Part shown: positions 25,757-35,778 of the stretch, piece by piece
Layout: every line of letters starts with the position of its first letter
Position numbering within the stretch: the first letter of the stretch is position 1
From: Methylosinus sporium
GTDB taxonomy: Bacteria > Pseudomonadota > Alphaproteobacteria > Rhizobiales > Beijerinckiaceae
Assembly: GCF_003113265.1 (NCBI RefSeq)
Contig: NZ_PUIV01000024.1
Span: forward strand, 1-56,654
Length of the DNA: 56,654 nt
Direction: 5' to 3'
Position numbers and translations under genes: made by a program
The notes under the pieces: model-generated
Seen by the model: only the letters and a program-made list of their open reading frames with translations
What the model was told of the DNA's origin: nothing
Database searches by the model: none

Positions 25757-27673
25757 ATGCGATACCCTCCCTCCTTCCTCGATGAAATTCGCGCCCGCGT
25801 GCCGGTCTCGGCCGTGGTGTCGAAGAAGGTCAAGCTCAAGAAGGATCGGCGCGAATGGCGCGGGCTTTCTCCCTTTCAGGCGGAGAAGACGCCCTCCTTC
25901 TATGTCAACGACCAGAAGGGCTTCTTTCATGACTTCTCCTCCGGCAAGCATGGCGACGGCTTCACCTTTCTGATGGAGACGGAAGGCCTCACCTTCCCCG
26001 AGGCGGTCGAGCGGCTCGCCGGCATGGCCGGCCTGCCCATGCCGGTGGAGACGAAAGAGGCGCAGGAGGCGGAGCAGCGCCGCGGCTCTCTGACCGAAGT
26101 GCTGGAATGGGCGGCGCAATTCTTCGAGAAACAGCTGCGCGGGCCCGCCGGCGCCGAGGCGCGCGCCTATCTCGCCCGCCGCGAGCTCGGCGAAAAGGAG
26201 CAGACGCAGTTTCGTCTGGGCTTCGGGCCGAGTGAGCGCTATGCGCTGCGCGACCATCTCGCCGCCAAGGGCGCCAGTGTCGAGACGATGATCGAGGCTG
26301 GACTGCTCGTCCATGGCGAGGACATCGCCGTCCCCTATGACCGTTTCCGCAATCGGATCATCTTTCCGATCTCAGACCGCTCCGGCCGCGTCATCGCCTT
26401 CGGCGGGCGAGCGATGGAGAAGGACGCCAAGGCCAAATATCTCAACTCGCCGGAGACGCCGCTCTTCCACAAGGGCGCCAATCTCTACAATCTGCACAAC
26501 GCCCGCAAAGCCGCCCATTCAGCGGGAAACATCATCGCCGTCGAGGGCTATGTCGACGTCATCGCCATGACGGCGGCCGGCTTTCCGCAGACGGTGGCGC
26601 CGCTCGGCACGGCGCTGACGGCGGACCAATGCGCTCTGCTCTGGAATCACGCCGAGGAGCCCATTCTCTGCTTCGACGGCGACAAGGCCGGCCGCGCCGC
26701 CGCCTTTCGGGCGATCGACACGGCCCTGCCGCTGATCGGCCCCGGCCGCAGCCTGCGCTTCGTGCTGCTGCCGGACGGCCAGGACCCGGACGAGCTCTTG
26801 CGCTCCGCCGGCCCTTCCGCCTTGGCCGCGGCGGTGGCGGCGGCGCGCCCTCTGGTCGATCTGATATGGGCGCGGGAGACGGAAGGCGCGCTGCTCGACA
26901 CGCCCGAGCGCCGCGCCGGGCTCGAGCGTCGCCTCGCCGAACTCGCCCGCGCCATCGCCGACGAGAGTTTGCGCCGGCACTATCAAAAAGAATTCTCCGA
27001 CCGCTGCGATTCGCTGTTCGGCCGCACGCGCGGCCAATTTCAGCGTCGGCCCGAGGGGCGTCGCCCCGGCGGACAGCAGCAGCGCTTCCGCCGCGATGCG
27101 GAGCCCATGCGCGGCCCGCTGACCATCGGCGCGGCGCTCGCCAATTCCCCGCTCTATCGCGGCACGACGCCCGCCATCGCCCCGCGCGAGGCGCTCATTT
27201 TGTTGATTCTCTTGAATCACCCGGAGCTGCTCGCGGCCAATCTCGAGGCGGTTGCGGCGCTGGACTTCGCCTCCGCCGAAGGCGAGCGGCTGCGCGCCGT
27301 GCTGGTGCGCAGCCTCGCCGACGGAAGCGGCGCGCGCGAAGAATTCGCTCGCGCCGCTTCCGAAGCCGGGCTACAAGCATTTTGCGAGAAATTGGCCGGC
27401 ATGGGAGCCCATGCGACGCTGTGGAGCGTGCGCGCAGAGGCGGCTCCGGCGGACGCCGGCGAGAGCTTGCGTCAAGCTCTCGTCTTGCAACATCGCGTGC
27501 GCGCATTAGATAAAGAACTTCGGAAAATCGAGGCGAGGTTGGCGATTGCCCCCAACGACCACGATTCCGCGCGTTTAAGCGATATTCAGGCGCAATTGAA
27601 CGCGCTCGATGGAACCGAAGCCGCTCTCGACGGGTTCGGTTCCCAATCGGGCCGTTCGCTGAGAAGCCTTTGA
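25757..27673 (+). CDS. dnaG: DNA primase DnaG, zinc ligands absent
   Basis: This is a 638-residue primase that makes RNA primers at the replication fork. The start MRYPPSFLDEIRARVP matches alphaproteobacterial DnaG. In the N-terminal CHC2 domain the expected Cys-x2-His and Cys-x2-Cys ligands are replaced: GLSPFQAEKTPSFYV (Ser38, Gln41) and FFHDFSSGKHGD (Asp59, Ser62), so it should not bind zinc. The Toprim core is intact (IIAVEGYVDVIAM, CFDGDKAGRAAAF), and the C-terminal helicase-binding domain is present. It is followed by rpoD, the classic dnaG-rpoD arrangement. Confidence 0.96.
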   Translation: MRYPPSFLDEIRARVPVSAVVSKKVKLKKDRREWRGLSPFQAEKTPSFYVNDQKGFFHDFSSGKHGDGFTFLMETEGLTFPEAVERLAGMAGLPMPVETKEAQEAEQRRGSLTEVLEWAAQFFEKQLRGPAGAEARAYLARRELGEKEQTQFRLGFGPSERYALRDHLAAKGASVETMIEAGLLVHGEDIAVPYDRFRNRIIFPISDRSGRVIAFGGRAMEKDAKAKYLNSPETPLFHKGANLYNLHNARKAAHSAGNIIAVEGYVDVIAMTAAGFPQTVAPLGTALTADQCALLWNHAEEPILCFDGDKAGRAAAFRAIDTALPLIGPGRSLRFVLLPDGQDPDELLRSAGPSALAAAVAAARPLVDLIWARETEGALLDTPERRAGLERRLAELARAIADESLRRHYQKEFSDRCDSLFGRTRGQFQRRPEGRRPGGQQQRFRRDAEPMRGPLTIGAALANSPLYRGTTPAIAPREALILLILLNHPELLAANLEAVAALDFASAEGERLRAVLVRSLADGSGAREEFARAASEAGLQAFCEKLAGMGAHATLWSVRAEAAPADAGESLRQALVLQHRVRALDKELRKIEARLAIAPNDHDSARLSDIQAQLNALDGTEAALDGFGSQSGRSLRSL

Positions 27674-27912
27674 CCGGCAAGCCGAACGGCCGACGAGCCA
27701 AAGCTCTACGGATTTGGTTAGGCGGACGTTAAGCCCTGGCCGCGACTGTGGGCTGGAGCGAATCGGTCGGGTCCGTTGCGGGGTCCGCCGGCTTGTCATG
27801 CGGTCGGCGCTGTGGTTTTCGTTAAAATGCGGCGAGCGAGAAAGTAAACGATCCCGGCATGGCGCAGCCTTCGGCTCGGGAAGGCGGCGTGGGGTGGGGC
27901 TTGGAGCGAAGA

Positions 27913-29922
27913 ATGGCGAAAAAAGACGACGAGAAGGTCGAAAACGAGGGCGCAGTGGCAGTGGAGACCGCCGACGGTCCGCTGCTCGACCTCAACGACG
28001 CCGCCGTCAAGCGGATGATCAAGCTCGCCAAGAAGCGCGGCTTCGTCACTTATACCGAGCTCAACGCCGTTCTGCCCTCCGAGGAAGTCTCCTCGGACCA
28101 GATCGAGGACGTCTATGCGATGCTCCAGGAGATGGGCATCACCGTCTCCGAGGGCGACGATCCGGACGACGCCGAGGGCGAGGAGCAGCAGGAGGAGGAG
28201 GAGGCCGAAGGCGGCGAGCTCGTCGAGTCGCCCCGCGCCACAGCCGTCGCCACGCGCAGCTCGGAGCCCGCCGACCGCACCGACGATCCCGTCCGCATGT
28301 ATCTGCGCGAAATGGGTTCGGTCGAGCTTTTGTCGCGCGAGGGCGAGATCGCCATCGCCAAGCGCATCGAGGCCGGCCGCGAGGCGATGATCGCCGGTCT
28401 CTGCGAGAGCCCGCTGACCTTCCAGGCCATCATCATCTGGCGCGAGGAGCTCGAGGCCGGCAAGGTCCTGCTGCGCGACATCATCGACCTCGAGGCCACC
28501 TACGCCGGCCCCGAGGGCAAGAACGCCGGCAAGCCGCCGGTCACGCCGTCCGATCTCGCGCCGGCCACCGCGCCGCGCTCGCCGCCGGCCGCGCTGGGCG
28601 ACGCCGGCGCGCCGCCGGAGGAGGCTTTCGAGGAGGAGGACGACCTCGAGAATTCCGTCTCGCTCTCCGCCATGGAGACCGAGCTGAAGCCCAAAGTGCT
28701 GGAGACCTTCGCCCGCGTCGCCGACGCCTATAAGAAGCTGCGCCGGCTGCAGGATCAGAATGTCGAGAACAAGCTCAAGAACGAGACGCTGACTCCGGCG
28801 CAGGACCGCAAATACAAGCAGCTCAAGAAAGAGATCGTCACCGACGTCAAATCTCTCTCCTTGAACCAGAACCGTATCGAGGCGCTGGTCGAGCAGCTCT
28901 ACGACATCAACAAGCGCCTCATCGGCTATGAGACCAAGCTGCTGCGCCTCGCCGATGCGCAGGGCGTGCAGCGCGAGGACTTCATCGACAAGTTCCAGGG
29001 CTCGGAGCTCGATCCGAAATGGATCATGCGCGTCTCCAAGCTCGGCTCGCGCGGCTGGAAGGAATTCGTCGCCAACGAGAAAGACCGGATCAAGGAGCTG
29101 CGCGGCGAGATTCACGCGCTGGCCACCGAGACGGGCCTCGAGATCGCCGAGTTCCGCAAGATCGTCCATATGGTTCAAAAGGGCGAGCGCGAGGCCCGGC
29201 AGGCGAAGAAGGAAATGGTCGAGGCCAATCTGCGCCTCGTGATCTCCATCGCCAAGAAATACACCAATCGCGGCCTGCAGTTCCTGGACCTCATCCAGGA
29301 GGGCAATATCGGCCTGATGAAGGCGGTCGATAAGTTCGAATATCGCCGCGGCTATAAATTCTCGACCTACGCCACCTGGTGGATTCGGCAGGCGATCACG
29401 CGCTCCATCGCGGATCAGGCGCGCACGATCCGCATTCCGGTGCATATGATCGAGACGATCAACAAGATCGTGCGCACCTCGCGCCAGATGCTGCACGAGA
29501 TCGGCCGCGAGCCGACGCCGGAGGAATTGTCCGAAAAGCTCGCCATGCCGCTGGAAAAAGTGCGCAAGGTGCTGAAGATCGCCAAGGAGCCGATCAGCCT
29601 GGAGACGCCGATCGGCGACGAGGAGGATTCGCATCTCGGCGATTTCATCGAGGATAAGAACGCCGTTCTGCCGATCGAGGCGGCGATCCAGTCCAACCTC
29701 CGCGAGACAACGACGCGCGTCCTGGCCTCACTGACGCCGCGTGAGGAGCGCGTGCTGCGTATGCGCTTCGGCATCGGCATGAACACCGACCATACGCTCG
29801 AGGAAGTCGGCCAGCAATTCTCGGTGACCAGAGAGCGCATTCGCCAGATCGAGGCGAAGGCGCTGAGGAAGCTCAAGCACCCGAGCCGAAGCCGGAAGCT
29901 GCGGAGCTTCCTGGACAATTGA
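27913..29922 (+). CDS. rpoD: Primary sigma factor RpoD
   Basis: This is a 669-residue sigma-70. The ATG at 27913 is preceded by GGAGCG, and the product starts [13 protein letters not shown]. Region 1.1 is at about 25-85, region 1.2 at [20 protein letters not shown], a long non-conserved acidic region follows, then region 2 ([37 protein letters not shown]), region 3 and region 4 ([20 protein letters not shown]). It directs transcription of housekeeping genes. The plus-strand frame upstream to 27859 and the minus-strand ORF over it are not genes. Confidence 0.97.
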   Translation: MAKKDDEKVENEGAVAVETADGPLLDLNDAAVKRMIKLAKKRGFVTYTELNAVLPSEEVSSDQIEDVYAMLQEMGITVSEGDDPDDAEGEEQQEEEEAEGGELVESPRATAVATRSSEPADRTDDPVRMYLREMGSVELLSREGEIAIAKRIEAGREAMIAGLCESPLTFQAIIIWREELEAGKVLLRDIIDLEATYAGPEGKNAGKPPVTPSDLAPATAPRSPPAALGDAGAPPEEAFEEEDDLENSVSLSAMETELKPKVLETFARVADAYKKLRRLQDQNVENKLKNETLTPAQDRKYKQLKKEIVTDVKSLSLNQNRIEALVEQLYDINKRLIGYETKLLRLADAQGVQREDFIDKFQGSELDPKWIMRVSKLGSRGWKEFVANEKDRIKELRGEIHALATETGLEIAEFRKIVHMVQKGEREARQAKKEMVEANLRLVISIAKKYTNRGLQFLDLIQEGNIGLMKAVDKFEYRRGYKFSTYATWWIRQAITRSIADQARTIRIPVHMIETINKIVRTSRQMLHEIGREPTPEELSEKLAMPLEKVRKVLKIAKEPISLETPIGDEEDSHLGDFIEDKNAVLPIEAAIQSNLRETTTRVLASLTPREERVLRMRFGIGMNTDHTLEEVGQQFSVTRERIRQIEAKALRKLKHPSRSRKLRSFLDN

Positions 29923-29932
29923 GCTATTGGCG

Positions 29933-30031
29933 ATGCCGACGATCGCTTCGTTCTACGGCATCGCCATTCGGATGTACCTCGAATCAAACTGGCGTCGCCG
30001 CGAGACGTTGGAGCAGATCGATGGGTTCGAT
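29933..30031 (+). pseudogene. DUF4160 gene remnant with internal deletion
   Basis: The frame begins [15 protein letters not shown], the standard DUF4160 N-terminus, then runs directly into [17 protein letters not shown], which resembles the family's C-terminal end (NW-x-x-A-x-x-G-x-x-L-x-x-ID). The middle of roughly 50 residues is missing, and the frame continues without homology to a stop at 30166. It starts 10 bases after rpoD and leads into the DUF2442 gene, its usual partner. Confidence 0.6.
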
Positions 30032-30302
30032 GCCGAACGAGGTCGTTCAGATCGCGGCAGTAGGCCATTACTGCATCGCTGTCTGTTTTCAGGATGGCGC
30101 CTCGGGCCTTCACGACTGCTCCTCGCTCCTTCGGGAGGAAGGTCCGATGGCAATTCCGTTTCGTGATCCCGATTTTTTTGCGAAGGTCCGGCTCGAGGAC
30201 GGCGCGCCGACATGGCCGAACGGCTACGACATGTGCCCGGATTGGCTGCGGATGGAAATGGAAGCCGGCGGCGAATTGTCGGGGCCGCTCGCAGCGGAAT
30301 AA
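30030..30302 (+). CDS. DUF2442 domain protein
   Basis: This is a 90-residue protein starting [20 protein letters not shown]; an in-frame ATG at 30021 is an alternative. The DUF2442 pattern is visible: an N-terminal beta hairpin, [37 protein letters not shown] then [14 protein letters not shown]2442 genes usually pair with DUF4160 in small mobile two-gene units suspected to be toxin-antitoxin-like. Here the partner is decayed, so this gene may be an orphan or decaying too. Confidence 0.75.
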   Translation: MPNEVVQIAAVGHYCIAVCFQDGASGLHDCSSLLREEGPMAIPFRDPDFFAKVRLEDGAPTWPNGYDMCPDWLRMEMEAGGELSGPLAAE

Positions 30303-30345
30303 TCTGTCGCCGCTGTAAGCGACAACAGTCGGCGCATTCGCATTC

Positions 30346-32115
30346 ATGGATGAATCAGTCTCCCGAGAACGGCTTTCCGAAGGACGCAAGCGCCGCGGCG
30401 TCGTCTACACGCCCGCCCCCATCGCCCGTTTTCTCGTCGCCCGCACCATTGCGCTGTCGCTCGACGAGCGGCGCGCGGCGCTCCTCGTGCAGCATGGCGG
30501 ATGCGAGACGCCCGCCTTCTGGCGCGCATGGCTCGACGCTCTTCGTTCCTTCAAGATCATCGATCCCGCCTGCGGCGACGGCGCGCTTCTCGACGCCGCC
30601 TTCGACGAAATGGCGCGACGCTATGAGGAGATTACGTTCGGCGCCATGATCGCGCTCGATGCGGCGCGCGAGACGATCGCCAATAATCTCTTCGGCATGG
30701 ACATAGATGCGCGCGCGGTGGAAGCCGCCCGCCGCGCGCTATGGAGCCGATGCCCGCAGATCGCTCTCGATCCAAACAATCCGCACGACAATTTGCGCGT
30801 CGGCGACAGCCTCATCGACGATATTGCGGCGCGCGGCCGCTTCGATATCGTCATCGGCAATCCGCCCTATGTGCGGATGGAATATCTGAAAGCGGCGAGG
30901 CCCCATCTCGCGAAACATTACGCCGTCGCCGCCGAGCGCGCCGATCTCTACGCCTATTTCTTCGAGAAAGGCGTGCGCTTGCTGAAAGACGGCGGACGGC
31001 TGGGCTTCATCTCCTCGTCGAGCTTTTTCCGCACCGGCGCCGGCGAGACTTTGCGCCGCTTCCTCACTGCCAATGCAACGATCGAAAGCGTCGTCGATTT
31101 CGGCGATTTGCGCGTCTTCGACGGCGTCGTCACCTATCCGGCGATCGTGACGCTGAGGAAGTGCGCCGAGCGCGGCGATCTATCCTTTCTGCTGTTGAAG
31201 GATCGCGCGCCGCAGGACCTCGAATCGGAGTTTGCGGAGAATGCGCGGCCCATGCCGCAGGCGCGGCTCGGCGCCGCCTTCTGGCGCTTCGAGGAAGAGG
31301 CGCTGGCGCTGCTGCGCGACAAGATCGCGCGGGGCCGCAAGACGCTGCACAAGGTCTATGGATCGCCGCTCTGGGGGATCAAGACGGGGCTCAACGACGC
31401 TTTCGTCATCGATGGCGCGACGCGCGACGCGCTCGTCGCCGCCGATCCGCGCAGCGCCGAGATTTTGAAGCCCTATATGCGCGGCGCGAGCATCGGCCGC
31501 TGGCGCAGGGCGAGCGAGGACTGGCTCGTCGATGCGCCGAAAGGCGCTTTCGACATTGCGGAATATCCGGCCGTGGAGGCATGGCTCACGCCTCTGCGCT
31601 CGCGGCTGGAGCGCCGCGCCACGCGACAAAAATGGTTCGAGCTGCAGCAGGCGCAGCTCGCCTATCGCGCCGGCTTCGCGGCGCCGAAGATCGTCTTTCC
31701 GGACATTTCGCAAGGGCCGAAATTCGCGCTCGACGAAAGCGGCGGCCTCATCGACGCCACCTGCTTCTGTCTGCCCTGCGCCGATCTCGCGCTGCTCGCC
31801 TTTCTCAATTCACGGCTCTGCTGGTTCCTGCTGCATTCGGTGTCCAATCCGCTGCGCGGCGGCAAATGGCGGCTGCGGCTGAAGGCGCAATATTTGGAGC
31901 CGCTGCCGCTGCCCGACTTCGACCCGCAGGCCGCGGACCGGCTCACGGCGCTGGCGCGCGCCAATTGCGATGCGGCCGCCGACCCCGACGATGCCGAGCG
32001 CCTCGCCGAGATCGAAATCCGGGAGAGGGAGATCGATGCGATCGTCTACGATCTCTTCGGCTTGTCCGCGGCGGAGGCGGAATTGCTGGAAGCCTCGCTC
32101 GCCGGCCAATATTGA
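30346..32115 (+). CDS. Eco57I-type N6-adenine DNA methyltransferase
   Basis: This is a 589-residue protein. The N-terminus [16 protein letters not shown] is typical of gamma-type adenine methyltransferases. Motif I is [10 protein letters not shown] (residues 73-82), and the catalytic motif IV is NPPYVRMEY (172-180). The C-terminal half (about 330-560) looks like a TaqI-type target-recognition domain ([33 protein letters not shown]). There is no N-terminal nuclease domain, so unlike type IIG enzymes it could only methylate. The Uma2-family gene starts 39 bases later. It may be an orphan or part of an unrecognised modification system. Confidence 0.88.
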   Translation: MDESVSRERLSEGRKRRGVVYTPAPIARFLVARTIALSLDERRAALLVQHGGCETPAFWRAWLDALRSFKIIDPACGDGALLDAAFDEMARRYEEITFGAMIALDAARETIANNLFGMDIDARAVEAARRALWSRCPQIALDPNNPHDNLRVGDSLIDDIAARGRFDIVIGNPPYVRMEYLKAARPHLAKHYAVAAERADLYAYFFEKGVRLLKDGGRLGFISSSSFFRTGAGETLRRFLTANATIESVVDFGDLRVFDGVVTYPAIVTLRKCAERGDLSFLLLKDRAPQDLESEFAENARPMPQARLGAAFWRFEEEALALLRDKIARGRKTLHKVYGSPLWGIKTGLNDAFVIDGATRDALVAADPRSAEILKPYMRGASIGRWRRASEDWLVDAPKGAFDIAEYPAVEAWLTPLRSRLERRATRQKWFELQQAQLAYRAGFAAPKIVFPDISQGPKFALDESGGLIDATCFCLPCADLALLAFLNSRLCWFLLHSVSNPLRGGKWRLRLKAQYLEPLPLPDFDPQAADRLTALARANCDAAADPDDAERLAEIEIREREIDAIVYDLFGLSAAEAELLEASLAGQY

Positions 32116-32154
32116 CACGCGAAATCCCGCCGGGATTGCGCTATATTGCGCTGC

Positions 32155-32772
32155 ATGAACCCGCATCTGCGCCCGATCGGCCTTCCGCTCGAGACTCAGG
32201 CCGCCGAGGGACTCCCCCGGCGCTGCTGGAGCGTGGCGGAAATCGAGGAGATGCTGCGCGCCGGCATCATCGATGACGACGAGCGGTTCGAGCTGATCGG
32301 CGGGGAGGTCGTGCCAATGTCGCCCAAGGGCGCCCGACACGAATGGGTGAAGATCGCGGTTAATCGCTTCCTTATCAAGGCAGCGCCCCCACATCTCGAG
32401 GTTGCCCCGGAAACGACGCTGCGCCTCGACGCCCGCACTTTCGTCGAGCCGGATTTCTGCGTCTTTCCACGCGGCCTCCCGCTGACGGCCCTCGACGGGC
32501 CGGCGCTGCTGCTGGCGATCGAGATCGCCGATTCGAGCCTCGCCTATGACAAGGGCCGCAAGATCGGCGTCTACGCCGCTTTCGGCGTGCGCGAGGTCTG
32601 GGTCGTCGACGCCGTGCGGGCCGTGACCTTCGTTCATCGCCGGCTGGGCGCGGCGGGCTATGCCGAGATCGTCGAGCTCGCCGGCGGAGCGCGCCTCGAG
32701 CCCATGCTCGCGCCCGAGCTCTCCTTCAGCCTCGCCGAACTCGGCGTAACGCCCGGCGCGGAAACGCAGTGA
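32155..32772 (+). CDS. Uma2 family protein (DUF820, PD-(D/E)XK fold)
   Basis: This is a 205-residue protein starting MNPHLRPIGLPLETQ (ATG at 32155). Conserved Uma2 parts are WSVAEIEEMLRAGIIDDDER then FELIGGEVVPMSPKGARH, VEPDFCVFPRG, and AIEIADSSLAYDKGRKIGVY followed by AAFGVREVWVVD. The Asp of EPDF, the Glu of IEIA and the Lys of DKGRK form the PD-(D/E)XK-like site. Uma2 proteins are abundant in cyanobacteria and largely uncharacterised. Here it follows a DNA methyltransferase by 39 bases on the same strand and precedes a DUF983 gene by 4 bases. Confidence 0.88.
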   Translation: MNPHLRPIGLPLETQAAEGLPRRCWSVAEIEEMLRAGIIDDDERFELIGGEVVPMSPKGARHEWVKIAVNRFLIKAAPPHLEVAPETTLRLDARTFVEPDFCVFPRGLPLTALDGPALLLAIEIADSSLAYDKGRKIGVYAAFGVREVWVVDAVRAVTFVHRRLGAAGYAEIVELAGGARLEPMLAPELSFSLAELGVTPGAETQ

Positions 32773-32776
32773 TCCC

Positions 32777-33148
32777 ATGACGCCGACGACGATCGCCCGG
32801 CCCTCGACGACCACCGCGCTGCTGCGCGGCTTTCTGCGCAAATGCCCCCGCTGCGGGCAGGGCGCGCTCTTCGACGGCTATCTGAAGCGCGCCGACGCCT
32901 GCCCGCATTGCGCGGAGAGTTTCATCGGCGTCGACGCCGATGATGGCCCGGCCTGGCTCACCATCGGCGTCGTCGCCCATATTATCGTGCCGCTGCTCAT
33001 ATTTCTGGAGACGCGCGGAACGCTGTCCTACGGCGCGGAGGCGGCGCTGGTGCTGTCCGCGACCGTCGTCTCCACCCTGCTGCTGCTGCCGCTCTGCAAA
33101 GGCTTTTTCATCGCGGCGGTGTGGGCGTTGGCGAGAAAGGCCGGCTGA
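32777..33148 (+). CDS. DUF983 zinc-ribbon membrane protein
   Basis: This is a 123-residue protein. An N-terminal zinc ribbon CPRCGQGALFDGYLKRADAC then PHC is followed by two membrane helices (about 60-78 and 86-118). DUF983 proteins are common in alphaproteobacteria, often near cytochrome oxidase genes, and their role is unknown. It sits 4 bases after the Uma2 gene, so cotranscription is likely. It is convergent with the TonB-dependent receptor gene. Confidence 0.87.
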   Translation: MTPTTIARPSTTTALLRGFLRKCPRCGQGALFDGYLKRADACPHCAESFIGVDADDGPAWLTIGVVAHIIVPLLIFLETRGTLSYGAEAALVLSATVVSTLLLLPLCKGFFIAAVWALARKAG

Positions 33149-33169
33149 TCGCCTCGCGCCGATCCTCGA

Positions 33170-35635
33170 TCAGAAAAACTTCACGCGCAGCGTGCCGCCG
33201 ACAGTCCGCACCGTGTCGGGCAAGCCGATCGTCGTCGGACTGGTCGCCGTGCCGGGACTGAAAGAGGTGGCCGGCCGGACGTCCGCAATGTTCTTCGCCC
33301 AGACGTTGAGGCTGTAGCGGTCGTCGTCGGTGCGAACGCCGAAGCCGAGGTTGATCAAAGCGTAAGCGTCTTGCCAATAATGAATGACCGCGGTCGGGTC
33401 CGTGAGCTCGGATTTGTCGCGCCAGGCGACATTGGCGTAGGTGAATCCGGTGACAGGACGATTCGCCCAATCGCCGAGGCCGTCGAAAATCACGCCGAGC
33501 GGACGCTCGTAGTTGAAACCCACGTTGAAGGCGAACGTCGGCACATCGTTGAAGCGCGAATGCGACCTCGACACCTGGGTCGGCGCCGCCACGGCTCCGC
33601 CGCTCCATGTCCAGGCGGCGTCGAGCGGAGCATCGTCGAAGTCGATCCAGCGCGGCTCGGTGATGGCTCCGGCGAAATTCACCCACAGGCCTTCATAGGC
33701 GTTCCAGCGGCCGTCGAACTCGAAGCCGCGCAGGCGGGCGTGCTTGGCCGTGCCGAGATAGGTCTGCCGCGTCGGCACGCCGTTGGCGTCGACGACGGAG
33801 GTGTCGACGAAATTGGTCTGGAAATTATAGAGATCGTTCCAATAGAAATTGGCATTGATGATCAGCGTCTCGTCGAACCAATTGGTCTTGACGCCGATCT
33901 CATAGTCCCATGAGATCTCGGGTTTGGTGATGACGGGCTGGAACTTCTGGAACACGCCGCCGACGAATATGGCCTGCGCGCCGGTGTTGACGGCGCCCGC
34001 CTTCTCGCCGCGTCCGACGAGACCGTAGAAAGTCACATTCTCGGTCGCCTTGTATTGCGGATTGAAAATGCCGGTGAGCGCGTTTAGCGTCGCCTTCTGT
34101 CCGCCTGTGTCGTAGAAGCGCTGCCCGCCGCCGGCGACGATCGCGTCGACCTGCTCGACGATCGTGCCATTGCCCGGAACGATCGTGTTCCAGCTGAAAT
34201 TGGAGCCCGAGCGCACCTCCCAGCTGTCGCGGAGCCCTAGGGTCAGGCTGAACTGCTCGTCGATATGATAGGTGGCGTTGCCATAGGCGGCGATCTGCAG
34301 GTCTCGCGCCTTGCCGTCGCGATTGTTGGTCATGTCGCGCAGCAGACGCGGTGCGCTGAACCAAGCCGCGGCGTCCGAGCCGAAATTCGTGTAGGACCGG
34401 TTCCAGACATATTCGTAGAAGGAGAAAAGGCCCACCTTCCACTCCAGTGGCTGATCCTCGGGGGAGGAGAGTCTGAACTCCTGGGAGAACTGCTCCACAT
34501 AGGTGTTCGAGGCGGTGTTGGTGATCTCGGTCAGATTATTGCCGCCGGTGTTGCGCGGCAGCAGGCGGAACTTGCCGAAGGCGGTGATAGACGTGAAAGT
34601 GTTCCGGCCGACCTCGACGTTCAGCTCGTTGGAGACGAGATGCTGGCGCTCGTCGAGCGTGCCGAGCCTGGTGTTGAGCGACTTGTAGGGATCGAGCGTC
34701 AAGACCGAGCGCCCCAGCCGGCTCTGGAGATTTTGGAAATAGCTGCGGGCCGGCGTCGTGCCATTGGCGTAGATCAACGACGTGTCGCCGATCGGACCGC
34801 TGGCGCTGTTGTTGTATTCGTGCGAGGCCGAATAATTGAAAATCAGCCGGTCGGTGAAATTCTCGCCGACATAATAGAGCTGCCCGCGCACGCCCCAACG
34901 ATTGTCGCCCGGCATGCTCGCGCCCGATATCTGATCGAAGAAATAGCCGTCGCCCTTGTCGTAATAAGCGGCGATGCGATAGGCGAGCTTGTCGTCGATG
35001 ATCGGCCCGGTGGCGTTGAACTGCTGGAGAACATGCAGATGATTGCCGAACTGGGTCTCGAAGACTTCTTTGCGCTGGAAGGACGGAAGCTGCGTGCGGA
35101 TCACGATGGAGCCGACCGTCGTGTTCTTTCCGCCATTCGTTCCCTGCGGGCCGAGTGCGACCTCGAGCGATTCGGTGTCGATGAAATTCGCCCATTGGAA
35201 GCCGACATGCTTCAGGAACACATTGTCGACCATGAAGCCGGTGTCGAACTCCGATCCGTCGCCGGCTCCCGCGCCTTTGGCGACGCCGCGGATCGCCGGA
35301 CGCGAGGTGCGTGGATTGCCGAGGCCCGGATTGTAGCTCGGCAGTTTTTGGGCGAAATCGCGCAGATTGTAGAGCTGCTCGCGCTCGGCGGTCTTGGGAT
35401 CGACGACGACGATCGGACGCGGGATTTTCAACACCTCGACCTTTCGCTTCGACAATTCACCCGGGAGCCCCGGGGCGCCGGCTCCGACGACGACATCGGC
35501 GATTTGCGCCTCCTCGGCGCGCGCGAGAGCGGCGACGGCCGCGGCCAAAGCGAGCGCGGACGACATGGTCAGCATCGCGCGCAGAAGCGCGGGGTAGGCG
35601 AGGAAGCAGCGGCGCGGCGCGAGTTCGAAAGTCAT
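33170..35635 (-). CDS. TonB-dependent receptor next to the xox cluster
   Basis: This is an 821-residue outer-membrane receptor. I prefer the ATG at 35635, as GGGGG lies 6 bases upstream; the ATG at 35647 is an alternative. It has a signal peptide to about ALARAEE, then a plug (VVVDPKTAEREQLYNLRDFA, AIRGVAKGAGAGDGSEFDTG, LGPQGTNGGKNTTVGSIVIR) and a barrel ending in Phe (LRVKFF). It lies on the same strand as xoxF-G-J, 144 bases after the CXXCW gene, behind its own AT-rich promoter. Receptors near xox genes in methylotrophs can import lanthanides (LutH, LanA); that role here is inferred. Iron or other chelates are alternatives. Confidence 0.85.
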   Translation of the reverse strand: MTFELAPRRCFLAYPALLRAMLTMSSALALAAAVAALARAEEAQIADVVVGAGAPGLPGELSKRKVEVLKIPRPIVVVDPKTAEREQLYNLRDFAQKLPSYNPGLGNPRTSRPAIRGVAKGAGAGDGSEFDTGFMVDNVFLKHVGFQWANFIDTESLEVALGPQGTNGGKNTTVGSIVIRTQLPSFQRKEVFETQFGNHLHVLQQFNATGPIIDDKLAYRIAAYYDKGDGYFFDQISGASMPGDNRWGVRGQLYYVGENFTDRLIFNYSASHEYNNSASGPIGDTSLIYANGTTPARSYFQNLQSRLGRSVLTLDPYKSLNTRLGTLDERQHLVSNELNVEVGRNTFTSITAFGKFRLLPRNTGGNNLTEITNTASNTYVEQFSQEFRLSSPEDQPLEWKVGLFSFYEYVWNRSYTNFGSDAAAWFSAPRLLRDMTNNRDGKARDLQIAAYGNATYHIDEQFSLTLGLRDSWEVRSGSNFSWNTIVPGNGTIVEQVDAIVAGGGQRFYDTGGQKATLNALTGIFNPQYKATENVTFYGLVGRGEKAGAVNTGAQAIFVGGVFQKFQPVITKPEISWDYEIGVKTNWFDETLIINANFYWNDLYNFQTNFVDTSVVDANGVPTRQTYLGTAKHARLRGFEFDGRWNAYEGLWVNFAGAITEPRWIDFDDAPLDAAWTWSGGAVAAPTQVSRSHSRFNDVPTFAFNVGFNYERPLGVIFDGLGDWANRPVTGFTYANVAWRDKSELTDPTAVIHYWQDAYALINLGFGVRTDDDRYSLNVWAKNIADVRPATSFSPGTATSPTTIGLPDTVRTVGGTLRVKFF

Positions 35636-35647
35636 GAAGGCCCCCAT

Positions 35648-35700
35648 ATATATCTATAATCATACTAGATAAATATATTTATGTAACGCGTGCAAGCACG
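35648..35700 (-). promoter_or_regulatory. AT-rich promoter region of the xox-linked receptor
   Basis: The 50 bases upstream of the receptor gene are almost entirely A/T (35648-35685) in an otherwise GC-rich region. Read on the minus strand they contain a single GTATGA, half of a NikR site, with no TCATAC at 16 bases, so it is probably not a NikR operator. It is likely the receptor's own promoter or regulator site. Confidence 0.45.
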
Positions 35701-35778
35701 AATCGTCTGCAGTGACGCGTTCGATGTCGGCCGCTCGCTTCGTCCAGCGAGGCTATTATCCCATCACTGCAACAGGAT

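Noticed and set aside
27796-29634. 612-residue minus-strand ORF over rpoD
   Set aside because: It is antisense to rpoD and Leu/Asp/Gly-rich without domain features.
35648-35700. NikR site before the xox-linked receptor
   Set aside because: Only one half-site (GTATGA on the minus strand) is present, with no TCATAC at the required 16-base spacing.
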